Positions 1 through 6,828 of a DNA stretch of 64,000 bases are shown one piece after another. The notes beneath the pieces are model-generated. The model saw only the letters and a list, made by a program, of their open reading frames with translations, was not told where the DNA came from and ran no database searches. The DNA comes from Patulibacter sp. SYSU D01012 (GTDB lineage: Bacteria; Actinomycetota; Thermoleophilia; Solirubrobacterales; Solirubrobacteraceae): the NCBI RefSeq assembly GCF_017916475.1, contig NZ_JAFMTB010000001.1:558001-622000 (forward strand), given 5' to 3'. Numbering within the stretch: position 1 is the first letter of the stretch; each line of letters starts with the position of its first letter. The position numbers and the translations under genes were made by a program.

Positions 1-101
1 GCGCTCGCGACCTCGAGCGTGCGCCGGCGCTTGCCCGCGGCGTCGAGCGAGGCCCAGGCCGCGGCCTCGTCGGCGGCGAGGGGGTGACTCGGAACGCTCA
101 T
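1..101 (-). CDS. N-terminal fragment of an unidentified protein
   Basis: The gene runs off the left edge, so only its first 33 codons are visible, beginning MSVPSHPLAADEAAAWASLD. The ATG is at 99-101. A TACGAT element sits only 6 nt upstream (108-113, minus strand), which suggests a leaderless transcript and supports this start. The visible part is Ala-rich with a basic KRRR patch near residue 28. It is too short to assign to a family. It is divergent from the universal stress protein at 176. Confidence 0.55.
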   Translation of the reverse strand, partial: MSVPSHPLAADEAAAWASLDAAGKRRRTLEVAS

Positions 102-107
102 TCCGCT

Positions 108-113
108 ATCGTA
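108..113 (-). promoter_or_regulatory. -10 element (TACGAT), leaderless type
   Basis: TACGAT on the minus strand is followed by 6 nt and the ATG of the partial gene at 101. This spacing puts the transcription start at or next to the start codon. It is one member of a set of similar elements in this window. Confidence 0.5.
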
Positions 114-175
114 GAGGGCCGCAGGCGGAACGTCGATTCCGCCGCCGGCACCCCCCTCGCTTCCAGGAGCACGCC

Positions 176-649
176 ATGACCGCCCCCGTCCTCATCGCTT
201 ACGACGGCTCGAAGAACGCCGACCACGCCATCGACGTGGCCGGCGAGCTGCTCGGCGGGGGGCCGGCCGAGCTCGTCCACGCCTGGGAGCCGGTGACGAG
301 CGCCGCCGTCCGCTCGGCCGTCTACGCCGTCGCGTACGACGAGAGCCGCGAGATGCTCGAGCGCGAGCAGGCCTACGCGCAGGAGGTCGCGGAGCGCGGG
401 ATGGAGCGGGCATGCGCCGCGGGGTTCGCGGTGACCGGCGGCGCGCGCCAGGACCGCGGGCCGGCGTGGCAGACCATCGTCGCGCGGGCCGACGAGCTGG
501 CGCCGCGCATGATCGTCATGGGCACCCGCGGGCTGACCGGCGTGCGCTCGGCGCTGGCCGGCTCGGTGTCGCACATGGTCGCGGCGCACGCCGCCGCGCC
601 GGTGCTGACGATCCCGCTGCCGCGCGACGAGGGCCGCGTCCGTCCCTGA
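176..649 (+). CDS. Universal stress protein, UspA family
   Basis: A 157-residue single-domain Usp, the usual length for the family. The start is the ATG at 176 with AGGAG ending 6 nt upstream. The N-terminus (PVLIAYDGSKNADHAI) is the beta1/Asp/alpha1 signature. Residues 116-130 (GTRGLTGVRSALAGS) fit the G-2x-G-9x-G-S ATP-binding motif, so this is an ATP-binding type Usp acting in the cytosol, presumably during stress or growth arrest. It is followed after 12 bp by a second, degenerate Usp and then a PAP2-type membrane gene, so the three are probably cotranscribed. The substrate or partner cannot be told from sequence. Confidence 0.9.
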   Translation: MTAPVLIAYDGSKNADHAIDVAGELLGGGPAELVHAWEPVTSAAVRSAVYAVAYDESREMLEREQAYAQEVAERGMERACAAGFAVTGGARQDRGPAWQTIVARADELAPRMIVMGTRGLTGVRSALAGSVSHMVAAHAAAPVLTIPLPRDEGRVRP

Positions 650-661
650 TCCCGCGCCGCC

Positions 662-1102
662 GTGTTCCGCCAGCCGCTGCTCGTCCTCACGGACAGCCCG
701 TCCGGGCGTCGCGCCCTCGACCTGGCCGTCGAGCTGGCGGCCCGCGACCGGGGCTGCCTGACCCTGGCCACCGTCACGGACACGTCGCCGCCGTGGTGGG
801 CGGGGGCCGGGACGGGGCTGGACGCCGCGGCGGAGCGCGAGGCGTCGTGCCGCCACCACGAGGGGCTGCTGGCGGCGATCCGCGACGCGCTGCCGCACGA
901 CCTGTCGGTCCGCACGCGCTGCCTGCAGGCGTGCGAGCGCCCGGGCACGCAGGTGCTGCGCGCGCTGGACGAGGGCGTCCACGACGTGCTGGTCGTGGAG
1001 GCGCCCGCGCCGTGGCCCGTCGCGGCCGCCGGCCACTGCAGCGCGTGGCTGCAGCGCCACAGCCCCGTCCCCGTGCTGACGGTGCGCGAGCCGTGCCGGT
1101 GA
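662..1102 (+). CDS. Universal stress protein-like, ATP motif lost
   Basis: A 146-residue protein starting at GTG 662. The start FRQPLLVLTDSPSGRRALDLA and the end SPVPVLTVRE match the first and last strands of a Usp fold. The glycine-rich ATP loop seen in the neighbour is absent: the equivalent stretch reads APAPWPVAAAGHCSAW. This suggests a non-ATP-binding Usp that might pair with the upstream protein (inference). Its 3' end overlaps the next gene's GTG start by 10 bp, so translation is probably coupled. Confidence 0.75.
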   Translation: MFRQPLLVLTDSPSGRRALDLAVELAARDRGCLTLATVTDTSPPWWAGAGTGLDAAAEREASCRHHEGLLAAIRDALPHDLSVRTRCLQACERPGTQVLRALDEGVHDVLVVEAPAPWPVAAAGHCSAWLQRHSPVPVLTVREPCR

Positions 1103-1983
1103 TCGCGCCCACGCGCGCGGGGACCCTGCCGCGCCGCGACGCCCGGCCGGGGACGTCGGCCCCGGCCCGGCGCCCACGGCCGGTCGCGGACGCCGCCCGG
1201 GCCCGCGCGGACCGGCTGCGCCGGCGCCTGGACGGCCGCTGGAGCGCGCGGACGACCGTCCTCGTGCTGGCGACCGCCTACCTGGCCTACGCGCTGGCCC
1301 ACGTCGTCGGCGACGACCCGGGCGCCGCCCTCGCCCACGCCCGGAGCATCGCCGCCGCCGAGGCGGCCGTGGGGCTGGACGTGGAGGCGCCCCTGCAGCG
1401 GGCGTTGGACGCGCCGGCCCTGGTCTGGCTGCTCGGCCGCGTGTACCTGGCCGCGCAGTTCGTGGTCGCGCCGCTCGCGCTGGCCGTCACGGCCTGGCGG
1501 TCGCGGCTGGTCTTCCGCCGCCTGCGCGACACTCTCCTGCTGTCGTGGCTGCTGGCGACGCCGGTCGACGCCGCGCTGCCGGTCGCCCCGCCGCGCCTGG
1601 CGGACGTGGGCGTGGCCGACACGATCACCGCGAGCGGCTCGTCCGCGATGACGTCGCCGGTCGCCACCGTCGTGCTCAACCCGTTCGCCGCGGTCCCGAG
1701 CCTGCACGTGGCCTTCGCGCTGGCGGTCGGCGCCGCGCTCGCGGCCCTGACGCGGCGCGGCTGGCTGCGGCTGCTGGCCCTCGCCTGGGGACCGGTCGTG
1801 GCGGTGACCGTGATGGCGACGGGCAACCACTTCGCGCTCGACGCCCTGGCCGGCGCGGCGGTCGTCGCGCTGGCGGCGGCGCTGAGCGTGGCGGTGCACC
1901 GGCCGCCCCGTCCGCGGACGGCGGCCGCGGCCGGTCCCGTCGGGGACGCGCGCGCCGGGACCCCGCTCGCGGCGCGCGCCTAG
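1093..1983 (+). CDS. PAP2-superfamily membrane phosphatase or phosphotransferase
   Basis: About 296 residues from GTG 1093, which lies inside the end of the previous gene. A basic N-terminal tail of about 50 residues precedes several hydrophobic segments. The PAP2 triad is visible: APPR near 165-168, PSLH at 202-205, and GNHFALD at 244-250. The NHxxLD form and membrane layout resemble the inositol phosphotransferase / phosphorylceramide synthase branch (PAP2_3), so it could act on a lipid phosphate at the membrane. The substrate is unknown. The gene converges on the aldolase at 1980: both stop codons are read from the same CTAG tetranucleotide at 1980-1983. Confidence 0.75.
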   Translation: MPVIAPTRAGTLPRRDARPGTSAPARRPRPVADAARARADRLRRRLDGRWSARTTVLVLATAYLAYALAHVVGDDPGAALAHARSIAAAEAAVGLDVEAPLQRALDAPALVWLLGRVYLAAQFVVAPLALAVTAWRSRLVFRRLRDTLLLSWLLATPVDAALPVAPPRLADVGVADTITASGSSAMTSPVATVVLNPFAAVPSLHVAFALAVGAALAALTRRGWLRLLALAWGPVVAVTVMATGNHFALDALAGAAVVALAAALSVAVHRPPRPRTAAAAGPVGDARAGTPLAARA

Positions 1984-2642
1984 CCGACGAGGCGCGGGTC
2001 GGCGCCGCGCAGCAGCCACGCCACGCGCGCCTGCCGCTCGACGACCCGGGCCACGACGACGGCGTCCTCGGGCGTGCGGCCGACGGTCAGCACGCCGTGG
2101 CCGCCGAGCAGCACCGCGCCGCCGCCGCCGAGCGCCGCCACCGCGCCGCGGGCCAGCTCGGCGCTGCCGGCCGGGGCGGCCGGCGCGGTCGCGACGGCGC
2201 CCACGTCGTAGTAGCCCAGGTCCTCCAGCTCGGGCGCGAGCGCCTCGCCGAGGAAGCTCCACGCCGTCGCCGCCACGCTGTGGGTGTGCACGACCGCGCC
2301 GACGTCCGGCCGCGCGCGGTACAGCGCCAGGTGCAGGGGAAGCTCGCGCGACGGCACCCCGGCGCCGCGGACGGCGCCCGTCGCCAGGTCCACGCGGACC
2401 AGGTCGCGCGGCCGCATCCGCTCGTACGCCGCGCGGGTGGGCGTGATCCGCAGCTCGCGGCCGACCCGGGCGCTGACGTTGCCGACCGAGCCGACGACGT
2501 GGCCCTCGTCCAGCAGCGCCCGCGCCGCGGTGACGACGGCCCGCGCCCGCCGGCGCGCGCCGGCGCCCGGCAGCGGCAGGCGGGCCGCCGCGGGCCGGGC
2601 CAGGCCGGCCGCGCGGGCCGGCAGCGACGCGGGTGCGCCCAT
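1980..2642 (-). CDS. Class II aldolase, fuculose-phosphate aldolase type
   Basis: A 220-residue class II aldolase/adducin protein. The phosphate-binding GNVS is at 54-57, the general acid/base Glu is E100 (SRELPLH), and the zinc ligands are H119 and H121 (VVHTHS) and H182 (GGHG). Family members cleave sugar phosphates such as L-fuculose-1-phosphate to DHAP and lactaldehyde, or act as sugar-phosphate epimerases or dehydratases. The first 30 residues are an Ala/Arg-rich extension. The ATG lies 4 bp after the stop of fbiC, so it is the second gene of an operon with F0 synthase. That linkage is suggestive because in Methanocaldococcus a fuculose-1-phosphate aldolase supplies lactaldehyde for F420. 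The actual substrate here is not known. Confidence 0.85.
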   Translation of the reverse strand: MGAPASLPARAAGLARPAAARLPLPGAGARRRARAVVTAARALLDEGHVVGSVGNVSARVGRELRITPTRAAYERMRPRDLVRVDLATGAVRGAGVPSRELPLHLALYRARPDVGAVVHTHSVAATAWSFLGEALAPELEDLGYYDVGAVATAPAAPAGSAELARGAVAALGGGGAVLLGGHGVLTVGRTPEDAVVVARVVERQARVAWLLRGADPRLVG

Positions 2643-2646
2643 CGGC

Positions 2647-4899
2647 TCAGGCGACCGGCACCAGCCCGGCGGCGGGCAGCGGGTGCTCGCGGCGGATGGC
2701 GTAGAGCGTCGAGCGCTCCGCCGCCGGCCGGCCCGCGCGGTGCGCGGCGGCGATGAGCTGCGGCGGGTCCAGGACCGTGCCGTGCTGGGCGCCCGCCAGG
2801 CGGCTGATGTTCTCCTCCATCAGGGTCCCGCCCAGGTCGTTGACGCCCCAGCGCAGCGCCTCGGTGGCGGCGTCCAGGCCCATCTTCACCCACGACGCCT
2901 GCACGTTGCGGATCGTCCGCCCGAGCGCCAGGCGGAAGACGGCGGTGTGCCGCAGGTTGTCCTCGGGCGAGATCTCCTCGACCCCGTGCGTGCGGCCCAG
3001 ACGCGTCTGGAACGGGACGAAGGACAGCGGGACGAACTCGGTGATGCCCCCCGACTCCTCCTGCACCCGGCGCACGAGGCGCAGGTGCTGGGCCAGCTCC
3101 CACGGCTCCTCGATGTGGCCGAACATCACCGTCGACGTCGACGGCACCCCGGCGGCGTGCGCGGCCTTGATCACCGCGACCCAGCGGTCGACGGGCAGCT
3201 TGTTCGGCGAGATCCGCTGGCGCATGCCGTCGACGAGCACCTCGGCGGCGGTGCCGGGGGTCGAGCCCAGCCCGGCCTCGCGCAGGCGGGGGAACAGCTC
3301 GTGCAGCGGCACGCCGGAGATCTCGGCCATGTGGTCGATCTCCATCGGCGAGTACGCGTGCAGGTGCAGGTCGGCGCCGTACCGGCGGCCCGCGTCCTTC
3401 GCCCGGCGCAGCCACGTCTCGTAGTCCTCGAGCGTCCAGTCGGGGTGGATGCCGGACTGGATGCACAGCTCGCTCGCCCCGTACTCGACGGCCTCGCGCA
3501 CCCGGGCGTCGAAGTCCTCGGGGGTGATCGTGTAGGCGTCGGGCGAGCGCTTGGACTGGCCGAAGCCGCAGAACGCGCAGCCGACGGTGCAGACGTTCGA
3601 GATGTTGATGTTGCGGTTGACGACGAACGTCACCGTCTCGCCGGCCAGCTCGCGCCGCAGCTCGTCCGCGGCGATGCGGATCTCCTCGACCGCCGACGGG
3701 TCGCGCTCGACCAGCAGCGCCGTCAGCTCCTGCTCGGACAGCGGCGCGCCGTCGCGGGCCTTCTCCAGCGCGGGGGCGACGAGGCCGCGGTCGACGACGA
3801 AGGGCGCCTCGGAGCGGCCCGACGTGCCGCGCGGGATGAACGTCCAGTACTTGACGGTGATCGTGTCGAGCACGGCCTGGTCGAGCCACGTCTGGTCGAT
3901 GTACTTGCCGTAGACGCACAGGCGCTCGGACAGCGCGGCGCCCTGGCCCTTGAGGCCCTCGCGCACCTGGTTCGGCGACGGGAAGGGGTGCTCGGGCGAG
4001 ATGTGGTCGCCGTTGGCCGACAGCCCGCCCAGGTCGGTCGCGCCGGCGGCGACCAGGCGCGGCCACCAGTCCGCCAGGTTCGGCGGGATCTGGATGCCGA
4101 CGTCGGGCATCAGGCGCCGCGTCTCGTGGACGAGCTCCTCCATCTCCTCCACGGTCACGGGCGTCGCCCACGACGGCAGGTCCAGCTGCGGGCGCCCGTC
4201 CGCGATGCCGGTGCGCCAGTAGTCGCGCGCGGCCTCGTCGGCGATCGCGCCGACGTCCTGCCCGTAGTACCGCTGGTGGGGGACGAAGTTCTGCAGGATG
4301 ATCTCCTGCAGGTGGCCGAACTCGGCGTGCGCCTCCGCCAGGGCGGCGAGCGAGTCCAGGCGCTCCTGCCGCGTCTCGCCGATGCCGACGAGGATGCCCG
4401 TGGTGAACGGGATCTTCAGCTCGCCCGCCGCGCGGATCGTGGCCATGCGGCGGTCGGGGTGCTTCGACGGCGAGCCCGCGTGGACCGTCTCCATGAGTCG
4501 GGGCGAGATCGACTCGAGCATGACGCCCTGCGAGGCCGCGATCCGCCGCAGCCGCGCCAGGTCGTCCTTCGACACGGCGCCCAGGTTCGTGTGCGGCAGC
4601 AGCCCGCGCTCGAGCGCCCGCTCGCCGGCCCACACGACGTAGGCGACGAAGTCCGCGAACCCCCAGGCCTCCAGCTGCCGGCGCACCTCGGGGTGGCTGT
4701 CGGGCTCCTCGCCCGTCAGGATCAGCAGCTCCTTCGCCCGCCGCTTGACCGCCTCGTCCAGCTCGCGCTCGACCTCCTGCGGGGTGTGCAGGTGGAACTT
4801 GCGGGTCGAGAACGCGCAGTACTTGCACACGGCGCTGCACGTCCGCGAGAGCGAGAGCGTGTGGTTGCGGCTGAAGGTGACGCGTTGCGCGGCGCTCAT
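2647..4899 (-). CDS. fbiC: Bifunctional 7,8-didemethyl-8-hydroxy-5-deazariboflavin (F0) synthase
   Basis: Fused CofG/CofH enzyme of about 750 residues that makes the F0 chromophore of coenzyme F420 from tyrosine and a riboflavin precursor, in the cytosol. It has two radical-SAM modules: CSAVCKYC (C21, C25, C28) at the start of the first half and CTVGCAFC near residue 436 in the second, each C-x3-C-x2-C for a 4Fe-4S cluster. I chose the ATG at 4899 (MSAAQRVTFS) because GGAGG lies about 6 nt upstream; an in-frame ATG at 5007 would add 36 low-complexity residues. It is followed at 4 bp by a class II aldolase and is divergent from a TetR regulator. The other F420 genes (fbiA, B, D) are not in the window. 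Confidence 0.95.
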   Translation of the reverse strand: MSAAQRVTFSRNHTLSLSRTCSAVCKYCAFSTRKFHLHTPQEVERELDEAVKRRAKELLILTGEEPDSHPEVRRQLEAWGFADFVAYVVWAGERALERGLLPHTNLGAVSKDDLARLRRIAASQGVMLESISPRLMETVHAGSPSKHPDRRMATIRAAGELKIPFTTGILVGIGETRQERLDSLAALAEAHAEFGHLQEIILQNFVPHQRYYGQDVGAIADEAARDYWRTGIADGRPQLDLPSWATPVTVEEMEELVHETRRLMPDVGIQIPPNLADWWPRLVAAGATDLGGLSANGDHISPEHPFPSPNQVREGLKGQGAALSERLCVYGKYIDQTWLDQAVLDTITVKYWTFIPRGTSGRSEAPFVVDRGLVAPALEKARDGAPLSEQELTALLVERDPSAVEEIRIAADELRRELAGETVTFVVNRNINISNVCTVGCAFCGFGQSKRSPDAYTITPEDFDARVREAVEYGASELCIQSGIHPDWTLEDYETWLRRAKDAGRRYGADLHLHAYSPMEIDHMAEISGVPLHELFPRLREAGLGSTPGTAAEVLVDGMRQRISPNKLPVDRWVAVIKAAHAAGVPSTSTVMFGHIEEPWELAQHLRLVRRVQEESGGITEFVPLSFVPFQTRLGRTHGVEEISPEDNLRHTAVFRLALGRTIRNVQASWVKMGLDAATEALRWGVNDLGGTLMEENISRLAGAQHGTVLDPPQLIAAAHRAGRPAAERSTLYAIRREHPLPAAGLVPVA

Positions 4900-5005
4900 G
4901 GGGATCCTCCGGGCGTGGGGCCGTCGGCGGCCGACGCGGTCCCGCGGCCCGCTGCGGCCGGGCCGGGGGACGGGCGGAGCGGCGTTCGCCGGGGCGTAGC
5001 GACCC

Positions 5006-5013
5006 ATTCTGGC
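5006..5013 (-). promoter_or_regulatory. Shared GCCAGAAT box on the fbiC side
   Basis: Read on the minus strand this is GCCAGAAT, and the same octamer occurs on the plus strand at 5113-5120 just before the divergent TetR gene. CAGAAT could serve as a -10 element for fbiC, giving a leader of about 100 nt, or the two copies could be half-sites for the TetR protein. Neither role is proven. Confidence 0.35.
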
Positions 5014-5112
5014 GCACCGCGCGGGCGGCGCCGCCCACGGGTCGAGAACGGCCTGCAGAACGGTGTATTCGCCGCGGGCAACGGGACGCCTGGCGTCCGC
5101 GTGCGCCGTACT

Positions 5113-5120
5113 GCCAGAAT
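5113..5120 (+). promoter_or_regulatory. Shared GCCAGAAT box / -10 of the TetR gene
   Basis: CAGAAT at 5115-5120 ends 6 nt before the ATG at 5127, as in the other leaderless-type promoters here. It is the inverted copy of 5006-5013. The outer sequences GGCGCAC (5011-5017) and GTGCGCC (5101-5107) are also inverted repeats of each other. Confidence 0.4.
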
Positions 5121-5126
5121 CGACGT

Positions 5127-5795
5127 ATGAGTCCCGTCCCGCGCAGCGCCCGTGGCGCCCGCTCCGGCACCTCGACCCCGGCCCGCGGCGTGCGGCGGCG
5201 GGACGCTGAGGTGCTCGCGGCGGCCACGAAGGTCTTCCACGAGAAGACGTACCCGGAGGCGTCCGTGCAGGACGTCGCCGACGAGCTCGGCATCCTGAAG
5301 GGCAGCCTGTACCACTACATCAAGACGAAGGAGGACCTCCTCGTCTGGCTGTGCGAGGACGTCCACGACGACCTCGACGCGTTCCTCGCCGAGGTCCAGG
5401 CGCAGGAGGACGAGCTCGCCCCGCTCGAGCTGCTCGACGCGTACGTCCGCAGCCACGTGCTCTTCAGCACCGCCAACCTGGCGCGCGTGGCGGTCTACCA
5501 CCACGACTACGACCAGCTGAGCGCCGAGCGCTGCAAGGAGCTGCAGCCGCGCCGACGCCGGCACGACCAGTACGTCGCGGGCGTCATCGCGCAGGCGCAG
5601 GAGCGCGGCCAGATCGCCCGGGACGAGGAGCCCCGCGTGCTCAGCCAGATCGTGTTCTCGGTCCTGACGGGCGTCTACCGCTGGTACCGGCCCGGCGGGC
5701 GGCTGAAGCCGGCGGCGCTGGCCGACCTGTGCGTCGACTTCGTGCGCTGCGGGCTCGTCGCGGGGCAGGGCGGCGGCACGGACGGGGACGCCTGA
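5127..5795 (+). CDS. TetR-family regulator, KstR2-like C-terminal half
   Basis: A 222-residue TetR protein. The helix-turn-helix occupies about residues 32-75 (FHEKTYPEASVQDVADELG, then GSLYHYIKTKEDLL). The ligand domain has the HYKE-free, Arg-rich pattern and the TGVYRWYRPGG segment common in KstR2/acyl-CoA-type regulators, so a CoA-thioester ligand is possible (inference). It is divergent from fbiC over a 227-bp gap that carries a matching pair of inverted GCCAGAAT boxes, so it may regulate itself and fbiC. The first 28 residues are a Pro/Arg/Ser-rich tail. Confidence 0.85.
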   Translation: MSPVPRSARGARSGTSTPARGVRRRDAEVLAAATKVFHEKTYPEASVQDVADELGILKGSLYHYIKTKEDLLVWLCEDVHDDLDAFLAEVQAQEDELAPLELLDAYVRSHVLFSTANLARVAVYHHDYDQLSAERCKELQPRRRRHDQYVAGVIAQAQERGQIARDEEPRVLSQIVFSVLTGVYRWYRPGGRLKPAALADLCVDFVRCGLVAGQGGGTDGDA

Positions 5796-5804
5796 GCGTC
5801 CCCG
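5783..5804 (+). terminator. Hairpin spanning the TetR stop codon
   Basis: A perfect 9-bp stem (CGGGGACGC at 5783-5791 with GCGTCCCCG at 5796-5804) has a 4-nt loop containing the TGA stop. There is no U-tract, which is normal for such GC-rich genomes. It lies between convergent genes. Confidence 0.55.
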
Positions 5805-5820
5805 CGTCGCCCGCCGCGGC

Positions 5821-6828
5821 TCAGCCCAGGCGGACGAGCATCTTGCCGCGGTTGCGGCCGGCCATCAGGTCCAGGAACGCCTGCGGCGCGTTCTCCAGGC
5901 CGTCGACGACCGTCTCCTCGTAGCGCAGCTCGCCGGCGCGGAGCCAGCCGCCGACCCGCTCGACGAACTCGTCGCGCAGGTCGTAGTGGTCCAGGACCAG
6001 CAGGCCCTGGATCGTGCCGCGCGTCTGGATCAGGCGCACGAGGTTGCGCGGGCCGGCGGGCGGCTCCGTCGCGTTGTACTGGGAGATCATCCCGCAGATC
6101 ACGATGCGGCCGTGCAGGCGCAGCGCGCCGATCGCGGCCTCGAGGTGGTCGCCGCCGACGTTGTCGAAGTACAGGTCGACGCCGTCGGGCGCGTGCTCCT
6201 TGAGCTGCCGGCGGACCGACCCGGCCTTGTAGTCGATGCACGCGTCGAAGCCGAGGTCCTCGACGACGTGGCGCACCTTCTCGGGGCCGCCGGCCGAGCC
6301 GATGACGCGCGAGGCGCCGAGCTTGCGGGCCATCTGGCCGACGGCGGAGCCCACGGCGCCCGCGGCGGCCGAGACGAAGACGACGTCGCCCTCGCGGATG
6401 CTGCCGGAGCGGACGAGGCCCGAGTAGGCCGTCAGGCCCGGCATCCCCAGGATGCCCAGGAACGCCTGCGCCGGCCCGGCGGCCGGGTCGACGTGGGCCG
6501 CGCGCTTGGCCGGCAGCAGCGCGTAGTCGCGCCAGCCCGCGCCGTGCAGCACCAGGTCGCCGGGCGCGTGGGAGGACGCGTTCGACATCACGACCTCGCC
6601 GACGGCCCCGCCCTCGAGCGCGGCGCCGACCTCGAAGGGCGCCACGTACGACGGGCGGTCGTCCATGCGGCCGCGCATCGCCGGGTCGACGCTCATCCAG
6701 CGGTTGCGGACGAGGATCTGGCCCTCGCCGGGGTCGGGCAGCTCGGTCTCGACCAGCCGGAACGTGTCCGGGGTGGGGGTGCCGACCGGACGCTCGGCCA
6801 GGTGGATCTCGCGGGACGTGGTGCTCAT
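5821..6828 (-). CDS. NADP-dependent medium-chain oxidoreductase (alkenal reductase type)
   Basis: A zinc-free MDR protein of 335 residues resembling leukotriene B4 12-hydroxydehydrogenase / 2-alkenal reductase and YfmJ/CurA-like enzymes. The N-terminal segment PEGQ-like (DPGEGQILVRNRWMSVDPAMRGRM, shown here only in part) and Rossmann glycines (VFVSAAAGAVGSAVGQMA) are diagnostic, followed by YFDNVGGDHLEAAI. These enzymes reduce alpha,beta-unsaturated carbonyls or quinones with NADPH in the cytosol. GGAGAGAG precedes the ATG. The ATG overlaps the stop of the upstream helicase gene (ATGA), so the two are translationally coupled despite no obvious functional link. Confidence 0.88.
   Translation of the reverse strand: MSTTSREIHLAERPVGTPTPDTFRLVETELPDPGEGQILVRNRWMSVDPAMRGRMDDRPSYVAPFEVGAALEGGAVGEVVMSNASSHAPGDLVLHGAGWRDYALLPAKRAAHVDPAAGPAQAFLGILGMPGLTAYSGLVRSGSIREGDVVFVSAAAGAVGSAVGQMARKLGASRVIGSAGGPEKVRHVVEDLGFDACIDYKAGSVRRQLKEHAPDGVDLYFDNVGGDHLEAAIGALRLHGRIVICGMISQYNATEPPAGPRNLVRLIQTRGTIQGLLVLDHYDLRDEFVERVGGWLRAGELRYEETVVDGLENAPQAFLDLMAGRNRGKMLVRLG

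Noticed and set aside
4897-5007. ATG at 5007 as the fbiC start
   Set aside because: The extra 36 residues are Pro/Arg-rich without family match, while ATG 4899 has a good Shine-Dalgarno and begins the conserved region.
2087-5293. Very long open frame of over 1000 codons on the minus strand opposite and beside fbiC
   Set aside because: It is a frame shadow: composition is Arg/Pro/Gly/Ala-rich without motifs, whereas the frame of fbiC gives two radical-SAM domains. High GC makes such shadows common.
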